In this document: piece after piece, positions 10,201-22,200 of the stretch
Position numbering within the stretch: the first letter of the stretch is position 1
Layout of the letters: every line of letters begins with the position of its first letter
Assembly: GCA_038030265.1 (NCBI GenBank)
Contig: CM075938.1
Location: 1,899,009 to 1,963,008, forward strand
DNA from: Corythucha ciliata
Taxonomy: Eukaryota; Arthropoda; Insecta; Hemiptera; Tingidae
Direction of reading: 5' to 3'
Length of the DNA: 64,000 bases
Program-made: the position numbers and the translations under genes
The notes under the pieces: generated by a model
What the model saw: only the letters and a program-made list of their open reading frames with translations
What the model was told of the DNA's origin: nothing
Databases searched by the model: none

Positions 10201-13200
10201 GAATCGGACAGGCCGGGAATCATTGTGGTCAGATTTCTCAGGAAGCTCGATAAAGATAGATTTTTAAAATGCGCTAAGAGTACTCAAGATTTGACTGTCA
10301 GAAAACTTGGCCTTATGACCGGAGAACCAACAAAAATTTTTATAAATCATAGCCTTACTTACACTAACAGAAAAATTTTACATCTAGCTAAAGAAACTAA
10401 GAAGAAACTGAACTATAAATATGTGTGGGTAAAGAATGGTAATGTTATGATGCGTAAGGATGATGGTACCATCGCTAAACATATTCGATCAACCATTGAT
10501 TTATATAATATGAAGGAATGACTATTTAAAGTTAATTTCTATCCCCTGTTTCCTATTAAATTAAAAAGCATGTTTTTGAACAAATTCTGTTTAGTAGTAA
10601 TTCTAGACTTTAAAATGTCGACTGTCCTCAATATTTCTCACCCGTTTTCATATTACACTGTCACGAATTCCCAATATTGTATTTTTCTACCACGTATAAC
10701 CTTAAGTTGTGATTCTTGCCACCATATTGTTATTTTGAACTGCATTATCCTCCTGTGGCCGTTTTGCCGGTTCAACTATTGCACTGTTTTGTTTATTCAC
10801 TCTGCGTATGCCTCCAAAAGTTTGTTTATGTTTTCTCTGGTAGGTTTCTTCAGACCTTTGTTGTTTGAGACATTGATTGTCATTATGTTTGCTGTTATTA
10901 ATCCTCGTAACAATAGTCTATGAAGAGTTCAGATTTTGATGATGAAGAAGTGGGAAATTCTGTTTTTTGTGAATCTGTAGCCGATTTGGAGAGCCTTGCT
11001 GCAACGTACTGCCTTGGCAATGTAAACTTAATTTGTTTGAATATTAGGAGCTTAAAAAAGAATTTTGATGAATTTTACTCCCTCCTCTGTTCTATTAACG
11101 TTATATTCCATGTTATCATTCTTACCGAAACGTGGAACAGTGACAATTTGAGCTTTGACATTCCCGGTTACTTAGAGTTCCGCTCAACCCAAAGCGTTAA
11201 TAGGGCAGAGGGGGTCTCTGTTTACATTCTTGAGGACTGTAGTGTTGATGTTCTGGATGTTAGCCCCAATAAGCTTGACAATTCAAACTCGGTGTATTTA
11301 AAGATCATTATTAATCAATTTGTTTTTGAATTGTTAGCAGTGTACAGGTCATTTGACAGAGACCCAATTCTATTTATTGAAAGTCTTGACGCATTATGTT
11401 CAGGGATTGATCGAAATGCTAACTTTATTTTCTGTGGGGATGTAAACATTAATACCTTGGTATTATCAAATATAAGTTCCGATTATTTAAATGTCTTTGC
11501 AAAGTATGGCTTCTGTAATATAATTGACAAAGCAACTGGGTGAGCAATTTGTCGAAATCTTGTATCGATCATGTCTTCTTCAAAAGCTCAACCGTCGGTG
11601 ATTACGTGGGATTTGTAATGAGTAATGATATTACTGACCATTTTCCGGTTGGTTTTCTTTTTAATTCAAAATCAGTAGAAAAAAGGAAAGAAAATTTTGT
11701 TGTAGAGACAACAGTAAATTATAAGAAGTTTGTAAGCCTTGTTAGTGAGGAAAGTTGGAGCAAGGTGTTAAGCTTACGTGATGTAGATGATGCTCTCGAA
11801 TGTTTCTTAGGAGTAATTAAAAAGTGTTTGAATGAAGCGTCTATTTGTAAAACTTCAGTTAGTGGCAAGAGGAAAAAACTGAAAAACTGGATCACGAAGG
11901 GAATTGTAATTTCAATTAGAGAAAGAGATAAAATGTGGGCGATGGCCAGGAAATCTAGCTGTCATGAAGTTGTACTCCATTATAAGAGATATAGAAATAT
12001 ACTTAATTCATGTATTAAGCAGGCAAAGGTAATGTATTTTAAGGAAAAAATTGATTTGGCGGGCAGAAATCCTAAGGAAGTATGGAGAATTATCAGGGAA
12101 GCCACCAACTGCAATAGAGAAAATAAATGTACTTTTTACTCTGAAATTTTGAACTCCATGGGAGTACCTATTAAAAATGACTTTGATGTGGCGACCGTTT
12201 TTAATAAGCATTTCGTTTCGGTTGGGGAAGATATTATGAGAAATATAGAAAGAAAGAATGGTGGTCGCACCCCTATATTGGACCGATGCACCCTGCAAGG
12301 ATTTAACTCGCCTAACTCATTTTTCTTGAGTCCTGTTACAGAAACTGAGGTACTAAAAGAATTAAAACGATTGAATAAAAACTCAAGTTTTGATGTTGAT
12401 GGTGTTAATAATTATGTTTTAAGGAAGGTCAAAACTTTCATTTTAGTGCCCCTGGCTCATATATTTAATTTATCCTTTTCCACTGGTGTTTTTCCCACTA
12501 TCTTCAAAAAAAGCATTGTTATTCCCCTGTTTAAGGGTGGAGACAGGAAGAGTGTAAGTAACTATCGGCCTATATCCTTAACATTTTCATTGTCAAAGGT
12601 CCTCGAGAGCTGTATAAAGCGAAGACTTGTTGAGTACTTACAGCACAAAAATGTAATATCACAAAGGCAGTATGGATTCCAAGAAGGCCTATCTACGAGC
12701 CACGCACTTTTTGATGTGACCAAATTCATTTATGAGAATTTAGATAGTAATAATTACGTATATGGTCTATTCCTGGACATACAAAAAGCGTTTGATTCAG
12801 TTAACCATAGTCTGGTTTTGGAAAAATTGTCCTACTATGGTATAAGAGGTATTGCGAATAATTTAATTTCATCTTATCTGGATGGTCGAAGTCAAGCTGT
12901 CAAAATAAATTGTTCGTTAAGCCACCCTGAGTTTGTTAGATGTGGGGTACCTCAGGGCACAGTGTTAGGGCCATTGTTGTTTTTGTTACTGTTAAACGAC
13001 TTTTTCAGTGTGCCTATTCGAGGGAAGCAAATCTGTTTCGCAGATGACACCGTGATCCTGTTTTCTGGCCCCAACGGTGACGAGTTAAGGCGTACCGTGA
13101 TTGAGGACCTAAAAATCATTCGGCGGTGGTTCGATAGTAATTTTTTGTCCATAAATTTTACAAAAACTAGTCTGATTTCTTTTACTAAAGGCCGTAGACT

Positions 13201-16200
13201 GAGAGGACCGGACCCTCTAGTTATTCATTCGAACTCCTGTGATAAGACCAACTGTGATAGTACGTCATGTGATACAATTTGTTTTGTGGATAGCTATAAG
13301 TACCTTGGTGTTTTATTTGATAGTGCCCTTAAATATGATCTCCATATTGTAGCCTTAGCAAATAGACTAAGAAAAATGTGTTATAAATTTAGGCAACTTA
13401 GAAAAATCTGTGATATTACTACGCTTAGATCCACATATTTCGCTTTGTGTGAGTCCATTTTGTCTTACGGGATAATTGTATGGGGAAATAGCAGTCAATT
13501 TATGTTGGGGAAACTAAAAATTGTTCAAAAGTTAATAATCAAGATTGCCTTAAGTAAACCCCAGAGATACAGCTCTGAAGAGTTATTCAAGGAATTTAGA
13601 GTTAAGAATCTTGACGAATTGTTCCTAACGTCGGTAGCACTTTTGCTCTTTAAACTAGACAGAAACTATTATGCTTATCACCCTTACAATACGCGAATAT
13701 CTGATCATACTAATGTTAGGATTCCTAAGTTTTGCACTGCGTTTTATTCTAAGCATGCTTTTGTGGTTGGGATGAGAATGGCAATAAAGTTCCAATACAA
13801 TTATAATGGGTTTGAAAATATTCAGAAATTCAAAAAATTTTTAAATAAGCTTGTCAATGAAGGTAAACTCAAATCTGTTTACACCTTGTTTGTATGATCG
13901 TTGGTTAGAAATTTAAAAATTGTTATTTAGTAAAGTTGAAACTGAGAGTCAATGCATGTATATTGCGCGCCTAATAATTCATAATTAAGCAGTTTTTGTA
14001 AGCATTTTATATAGAATGTATGTGTTAATATAGAATGTTGTATTAAGCAATTACAAGTAAAGTTTAGCTATGAAGTCGTATCATTTGGACAATTATTGTA
14101 GTTGTAGCTTACGGTTAGTATCAAGAATATTAGACTCCAGTCCCCACCACAAGTCTTTTCTTACGGGGGGCTGGCACGTAGCCTAAATGCTTTGTTATAC
14201 ATATAAACTTAAATTTGGTAAATGTGCGAAATAAATAAATAAAATTTCACATTTTAGTCATCATTCCACCCAGTCAGCACACTCTTGAAACTGGACATCT
14301 TACTGGCCTCATCATAGCCTCAATCTCTCAGTTAAGGGCGACTTTTGGACTCTACTCGCAAATTAGCGCTTTTCTCAATTTTGGCCGAGAGTATCGTTCT
14401 TCTCAATTTCAGCCGCAGATTAGCGGTTTTGCACCACCCCCTTCCATAGCCATGACATGAATTTGCGCATTTTCTCAACTTTAGCAGCAAAGTATCGTTT
14501 TTATCCTGAAAGCGATGTTTCTTAGTTATCCACGTTTTCCTCAATTTCAGCAGCATATTACCGATTTTTTAATCTTTTTACCAGGGGATTAGCACTTTTC
14601 TCAGTTTCAGCTGGAAATTAACGTCTTTCTTTAGTGTTTTCCTCAATATTAGCCGCAAAATAGGGGGACTTTTCACGAATTACGACGTTTTTGTTTCACC
14701 ATACGCAATGCATGAGCGATTTTCCTCAGTTTACTCGGGAATTAGCGGTTTCTTCCTATTGCCACAAATTCGCTTTTTTTTTTTTTGTCAATTTCAGCCT
14801 GAAAAGCTGCCTTCAGAATCCACAAATTGGCGTATATTCAGTTTTCGGTGCAAATAAGAATTTTTCTCAATTTCAACCGCGAATTAGCGCTTTTTTAAAT
14901 TGTAGCGGCGACGTGTCGTGGCGTTTCAAACCTGTGAATTAGCGAATTTTCTCAATTTCAGTCACAAATTGGCGTCTGGCGCAATTTCAGCTGTAAATTG
15001 GCGATTTTTTCCATTCTTAGCCGCGAATTAGCAATTTTCTCAATTTTTATGCTTAAAATTAACCTTTCTCTTAATTTTGACCAGGCTGATTATTTTATTT
15101 TCTAAATATTACCCGCAAATTAGCGGGTTTTCACATTATACCACCGCATTAGCTATTTTATAAAACTTTTGTAGGTATAGATTATTGCTTATTTTCAGTT
15201 CTAGCCGTGAATTAGCGTAATTTTTAACATTGTACTATAGCCATGCATGAATTTGCCATTTTTCTGATTTTAGCCACAAAAGTGCCTTCAGAAGGTACGA
15301 ATTTAAATTATAAATGTAATTTTTTTTTTTTCAAACCAAAAAATGTACATCTATCCATCATTTTCTGTCAAAAAATCATCATTTTTAAATTATAAATTTC
15401 ACGACACTTAATTCGTGAATTATTGATGTTTCTCAATTTTAAGCGAATTTTTGCTTTTTCTAAATTTTAGCAGCGTGGTAGCATCTCCATGCAACCCGTG
15501 CATTATCTACTGAATTTTTTCAATTTTTGACAAGAATCGGCGTTTGACTCAATTTAAGCTGCAAATTAACAATTTTTCCCAGTTTTAACTGAGAATTAGC
15601 ACTTTTCCCCCAATTTGAACTGAAAATTAACGTTTTTCTTAATTTTAGCTGCGCTAATTGGTGATTTTTTCAATTTTTGCCGCGAATTAGTGGTTTTGTT
15701 CATTTTGTATCCGCGAATTAAGGTTTTTTCATAACTCTACATATATCTGCAAATTGCAAATTAGCGATTTTTCCCAATTTCAGTGGGAAATAGCGTTTTG
15801 TGTTAATTTTGCGTCCATTCAACATCCTATTCCCTGTTTCATACGCGAATGGGCGATTTTACGCCATTTCAGTTGTAAATTTGCCATTTTTGGCCAATTT
15901 TAACCTGAAAGCGTCTTTTATTTGTCAATATTATAGCGTGTTTTCTCAACTTTACACAAAACTTTTTTCGTTGATTTTCACAATTTATTCGTAGAATGGC
16001 CTCCATGTACCGGGAACCAGCGATTTTTTTCTTAATTTTAGTCTGGACGTTGCATCGCGAGACCACGAATGAGTCACTAGCGAATTAGCCAAATTAGCAA
16101 ACCATGACTATCCGGGGTTCCCCGTGACAGTTCGCAGACTGGGATGTGGGGCAAAATTAGTCAAATTAGCAAATTTCACCCCGGACATTTCGCAACCCTA

Positions 16201-19200
16201 CTCATGCGACGAGTTTGGCATCTTGGGGCTATGCTGTTCCTGCTTCTTATCTCAAAGATCTGTTCTGACGTTCGATTGTTGGCTGGACGCATTAAAAAAA
16301 TGACAGTGAACAAGAGCAAGACGCTTGCGTGTTCCACAAATCCAGGTCTTGGGTAATTGGTAATTGAAAAAGTAATTCAATTACAGTAATTGTAATTTGT
16401 AATTATTCGTGGAAGTGAAAAGTAATTGGTAATTTGTAATTAATCCGCTTTTTTGGAAGTAATTTGTAATTAATTACTCAAAAAGCTGTAATTTGCCCTC
16501 CCCTGCTCACATTGTAGGTGACATCAGCAGGCGCAGGAGGAAGCCACAGAAACTGGAATATCTGAGCTTTGATTGGCGAATAAATTTAATTGGTGGTGGG
16601 ATATCCAAGTGAAATTGGTACATCAGAAACATTTATTTTAGCCAGCGAAATTCGGTAAAAGTGGGGGCCCAATGTTATCCCGGGCCCCCGACTAAAGACG
16701 GCTGTCATGTTTTTATTTTCATATGTCCATTATGATTTATCAAAATATTTCAAAATATATAAAAGAAGTTTCTAAACGCGGTTCTAAGATTAACGTGTAA
16801 AAAGACACAACAATTGGCGACTCGGTGAAAATTTCAGCCAACAGGAAGACAAGTCTACTTCGACTTGGCTAAAATGGACCCGGAACAGTTTGAAAGGCTT
16901 TTAAACGCATTTACACAGTCACGACTCAGCCTAATCCAATCTTTTCAAGCCATCCAATCCAACCAATCGTCTTCCTCGGCTCATGAAAACAATGTATCAA
17001 GCGTGCAACCTTTTGAACATTTCGATTCGACAAAAGAAATGTTCAACCGTTACATCGAACGATTCGAAAATTACTTATCAATTAAAAATCTCTCGGATCA
17101 GACTCGTCAAGCTCAGCTTCTGTGCGCCTCAATTGGGCCTACTCGTTACAGCAATCTAGCCTCATTTCTCGGCCCTGACAAACCCATCAAAGACTTCAAT
17201 TACAACGATCTCGTACAAAAATTAAGAGAAATGCTCATTCCAAAGCGAAACGTAGTCGTAAATCAACATTATTTTCTCAGTGTCACGCAGAAAGACAACC
17301 AAACGATTGCTGAATTTGTCTGCAGCCTTCGTGAATCTTTAAACGATTGCGATTTCTTCGTTAAATGCCAATGTGACACCAACGTTTCCGACTCCGACAT
17401 TTTCTTGCGTGCCCAGTTCATTAGAGGGTTAAAAGACAACTGGATTCGTGAACAACTTTTACAATCCACCTCCATCAACTTCGATGAAATCGTTTCCAAG
17501 GCCGTCGCTCTCGAAGCATCCCGGATTGAGAGCCAAAAGTGTTCAATTTCTCCCGGATTTTCCTCATACAGTGACTCGACTGATACTTTCAAGGTATTCA
17601 ACCAGCCCCGTCGCGGAATTAGTAAAAACCAACGCAAAGATGAACGGCAACACGACACGCACGGAACGAAGTCACTCTCCGACTCGAAGACGAAAGATTA
17701 TCGACTACCACGCACTGGGAATAAACAATCTATGTCTGAACTGCGCCAGATCGAACCACAGGTCACATGAATGCTACACCGATCGAGAAAGTCTAACTTG
17801 CAAAACCTGTCACAAGAAAGGCCACGTATCTAAAGTCTGTATAAAAACGCTTCTGCAGACCAGGCGACAGCGTTTAACATCGACTCAACACCTCGACGAG
17901 TTAAGTGACAGCGATTCAAACCAGGGGTTCGGTATCGTAAACTTCATAGAACCAGTAGTAATCGACCTGTTTGAAGTGACACCTCACCCAGACAAGTACA
18001 TCGTGACTGTTAAACTCAACGGCGTGTGTCAGAATTTTGAAGTCGACTCAGGTGCAAAATATTCCCTCATATCCGCCGATGATTTTGCCTCACTTGATTT
18101 GGGTCTACAATTACAACCATCCGACCTAGTGTTTCGTTCTTATTCAGAACACATCATCAAACCTCACGGAAAAGTAAAAGTCACCGTCACATACAAAAAT
18201 CGATCGATAACGAGCGATCTATACGTCGTTCCTCCTGGCCATCAAGCACTACTAGGGCGAACATGGATACGAAACCTCGATATCAGCCTCAAACAAATCG
18301 ACCTCGAAAATCACACCACTCGTACTCGTGACTCTGTCTCTATTCACCACACACCATCAGAAGACTTCTTTAACGAATTTGCCACCGTTTTCGAACAAAA
18401 AGTCGGCTGCATCCCTAACGTAGAAATTAAGCTTCGTTTACGGGAAAATGCAACACCCTGTTTTAATAAAGTTCGTAACGTTCCCTATGCTTTGCGCGAG
18501 AAAGTAGAAAAAGAACTAGATTCCCTTGAAACTTCTGGAATTATCACACCCGTCACCGCAAGTGACTGGGGTTCACCTCTGGTGATAATACCGAAGCCAG
18601 ATGGTAACGTCCGTATTTGCGTTGACTATAAATGTGGTGTTAACAAAAATCTCGTCTCCGCAAACCATCCCATACGCCGCATTGACGACGTTTTGAATAG
18701 TCTGAGAGATTCCAAATTCTTTTGCAAGCTGGATCTATACAAAGCATACCTCCATCTAAAAGTCGACACGAAAAGCTCCGAAATTCAGACACTGGTCACC
18801 CACCGAGGAACGTATCGTATGAATCGCTTAAGCTTCGGAATAAAAACGGCTCCTTCCGACTTTAATAGAATCTTGACGCAAATATTACACGGCCTCAAGA
18901 AAACAGAAGCATATTTCGACGATATAGTTATCCATGGAGCTACCTTGGAAGAATGCAGGGAAAATCTTCGCGCTTGTCTAAAACGTCTAGCTGAAAACGA
19001 TTTACACGTAAACAAAAAAAAGTGTACCTTCTTCCAAACTCAGATTGACTACCTCGGTCACATAATAGAACACAACAAAATTCGAAAATCCTTGGAAAAA
19101 GTCCGAGCAGTTGCTGAAATGCCTCCACCCTCCAACGTCGAAGAACTGCTCGCATTTTGGGCATGGTGACTTACTACTCGAAGTTCATTCCAAATTTTTC

Positions 19201-22200
19201 GTCTTTAACCTACCCATTGCGCACGTTATTACGGAAAAACAGAAAATTTCACTGGACAAATCAATGTCACACAGCTTTTCTCAAACTCAAACAAGAGCTA
19301 TGTAGTGAGCGTGTGCTCATTCCATTCAATCCAAACCTTCCCCTAATTTTAGCCACAGACGCAAGCCCACACGGTGCCGCCGCAGTCCTAAGCCACGATG
19401 TAAATGGACGTGAAATACCAATCTCCTATGCCTCTCGATCATTGACACAGTCGGAAATGAATTACAGCCAACTTGATCGTGAGGCACTAGCTATAATTTT
19501 CGGTGTCAACTACTTTTTCAATTACTTATACGGTCAGCACTTCACTCTTGTCACCGACAACCAACCTCTGTCACATATTTTCCACCAGAACAAGACCTTA
19601 CCTCAAATGACTTCGGCACGTCTTCTTCGATATGCATCTTTCTTGTCTGGATTTAATTACACTATTTCCTGCAAGAAAAGTATTGAAAACGAAAACGTAG
19701 ACTGTCTTTCACGCGCACCGACAAAACAGTTCATTAATACTGCCGATGTGTTTTTAAACAAAAAAATGTCAAAACTTTTCGCTCAGACAGTTTTTCAAAT
19801 TTCGAGCGAAGCGATCACGTACGAAACAATCGCCTCTGCAACATCCCGTGACCCGGAACTAGGACCACTTCTACGCCGTCTACAATCCGGACGGTCCGAC
19901 GAACCATACACAATTGACAACGGTATCCTCTTTCGGCAAGATCGAATAGTAGTCCCAACACAACTTCGAAAACAACTGTTGAATGAGCTTCACGCTACCC
20001 ATATCGGCGTGGTTAAAATGAAACAGCTCGCTCGACGATATGTATACTGGCCGAAGATAGATCTCGATATTGAACGCCTCGTCAAATCTTGTGAAAAATG
20101 TGCCCTAACCCGACACAGCCCTGCTAAAGCTCCGGTACATCCCTGGTACGAACCGGAGGAAAATTGGGAACGCTTACATATTGATTATGCAGGCCCATTC
20201 GAAAATCACTATTTCTTAATTACTGTCGACGCTAAATCGAAATGGGCCGAAGTACGAATATCGAAGACTCCCCCATCAACGGCGTCAACTATTACTATGC
20301 TCAATGATATTTTCTCGACGCATGGCTACCCATCAGTCCTCGTTTCAGATAACGCCTCAATCTTCACTAGCAACCATTTCAAAATTTTCTGCAAAAATCA
20401 CGGCATTTTCCAAAAACTAACAGCACCTGGCCACCCAGCAACTAATGGCTTAGCTGAAAAATTCGTTCAGACCCTAAAACAACGTCTTCGCACGGCTTCA
20501 AATGACCCTGTTCCCCTCTCAGAAAAATTGAAACGTACCATGCTACGCTACCGGGTTACGCCTTTAGCATGTGGAAAGTCACCAGCTGAATTGTACTTAA
20601 ATCGTCGGTTAAGAATACGTCTCGACGCTATCAAACCCAACTTGAAAACAAAAAACTGCTATCCTCACATTGCCACAACTATTCGCACTTTTAAAGTGGG
20701 AGAGAGAGTCCAGACACGGATGCACATCAATAACCGCAGCACATGGCGATTCGGGACCGTCAGTCAGAAGCTAGGACAGCGCCACTACATCGTCTTACTA
20801 GACACAGGCAGAGAACTGAAGCGACATATTGACCAATTGCGAGCAACCCTGGTTCCCCAGAAGACTTCCACACAAGATTTTCAGTCGCATTCGCCACCTC
20901 AGCCTCCTTCGCAAATATTAGGAGTCCCTTTTCCAACGTCCAAAAATCTACCCAACTCTCCACGATCACCGCCGCACAGTGGGTAAAAATAGCTGAAAAA
21001 CGGCAAAAATTCGTTATTATGAAAAAAAATCACCGTACCGGCACTTTTTTGAATGTTTCATATTTTTGATGCATATAGTTAATGTGAATCACCTGTATTT
21101 CAGCGAAATTGCTAAGAATTTTCACGGGGATCGTAGAGAAATTGGGAAAGTTAGAAAATTTCGAAAATTTGGTGGTTGCTTGCAGCCCTTCATCAGAACC
21201 CTGGGATATCGTAGGCCCCTAGCATAAGATAGTCTAGACACTATTGAAGAAACAAGAAGAAAAAAAAAGAAGAAAAAAAAAAAAAGAAAAAAAAATCGCA
21301 GCGAATATAATCAAACGATAATTAAATATAAATAAGTGAAAATTAATGGCTGTATGGTTGCAGACCTATGCCAAAAATAGTGAAAATAGAGATACATTCT
21401 CAAACTAATAATTTTAAACCTTCTTCACTCAATGGAAGATGTTTTTTTTTAGGTAGGGGTCGCAAACTTGTGATGAATGGATCGGAGGTTACAAAAAGTT
21501 TATGGATCACGTCTTCATTCGTCATTGAACGGGAGTGCTTCCTGGCATTGTAGAGCCTAAAGATTTTGTAGTCTCTGTTTCGGCTTTTCTGGGCTTCCTC
21601 GGACAGCATTAAAATTGGTAGAGCTGCTGCGCGTATTATTTCGGATCCGTAGACGAGAATCTTATGTACTGTTGAAGGCAAATAGTACCACGGATAAATA
21701 CGAATTGCTAATTCAGCAGTTTGACTAGCGTAAGATCCAAATTGTTCAGGGTCGATGTCATGTCCGCTGTTAATTACCTCCAAGATTACGGCAAATCGTG
21801 TGATAAGCTCTTAATCAATTTTAGTGATTTCTGCCGTCAAGCCTGCATCAGCGAAAAATCGTCGAGACGTATTGCCAGTGTTGGATGAGCCATACCCTTG
21901 CTTGACGAAATCGACTCGAATTCCTATTCTATTGACAAAGTCCTCCTGAATACGTTTCTTCTCGGCTTCTTTTATAGGAATAGTGTCTTTTGAGGTCCTC
22001 CACTTTTCGAAATTGAGGTTGTAGGCAATGTGGAGTACATCCTCCATACACTTTATCCTCGCATGAAGAGGTGATACACCCATGGTGAGGGCTTCGACGT
22101 TTACTTCTTTCTGTTGAATAGCTTGAAAATCAATCATTTCAGACGGTCGAGCATTGCAAATGAAGCAGCTGCTTGATGACGAGGTTCCTGTTACGGCTTG

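Larger units (their letters stand above)
9518..14246 (+). mobile_element. CR1/Jockey-type non-LTR retrotransposon, near full length
   Basis: Two-ORF LINE: a PHD-finger ORF1 and an ORF2 with AP endonuclease and reverse transcriptase. The 5' end is set by eye near 9518 (start of the non-AT-rich leader). The 3' end is the AAATAAATAAATAAA tail near 14228-14242, typical of clades that end in a short repeat rather than poly-A. The 3' UTR (13898-14227) includes a pyrimidine/GGGGGG hairpin-like stretch near 14140-14170. ORF2 has one frameshift near 11541. No clear target-site duplication is seen. It lies on the strand opposite to ITM2, in ITM2 intron 1. Confidence 0.88.

Noticed and set aside
10570..10923. 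Independent small ORF in the LINE
   Set aside because: It is in the same frame as ORF1 with no stop between 10522 and 10570, so it is better described as an ORF1 extension.
14330..16090. CRISPR array
   Set aside because: Units are diverged, spacing is irregular, the sequence is from an intron-bearing animal genome and there are no cas genes.
21250..21300. A-rich stretch as a LINE or SINE poly-A tail
   Set aside because: It lies inside the Transib between its left end and the transposase 3' end, with no element ending there.
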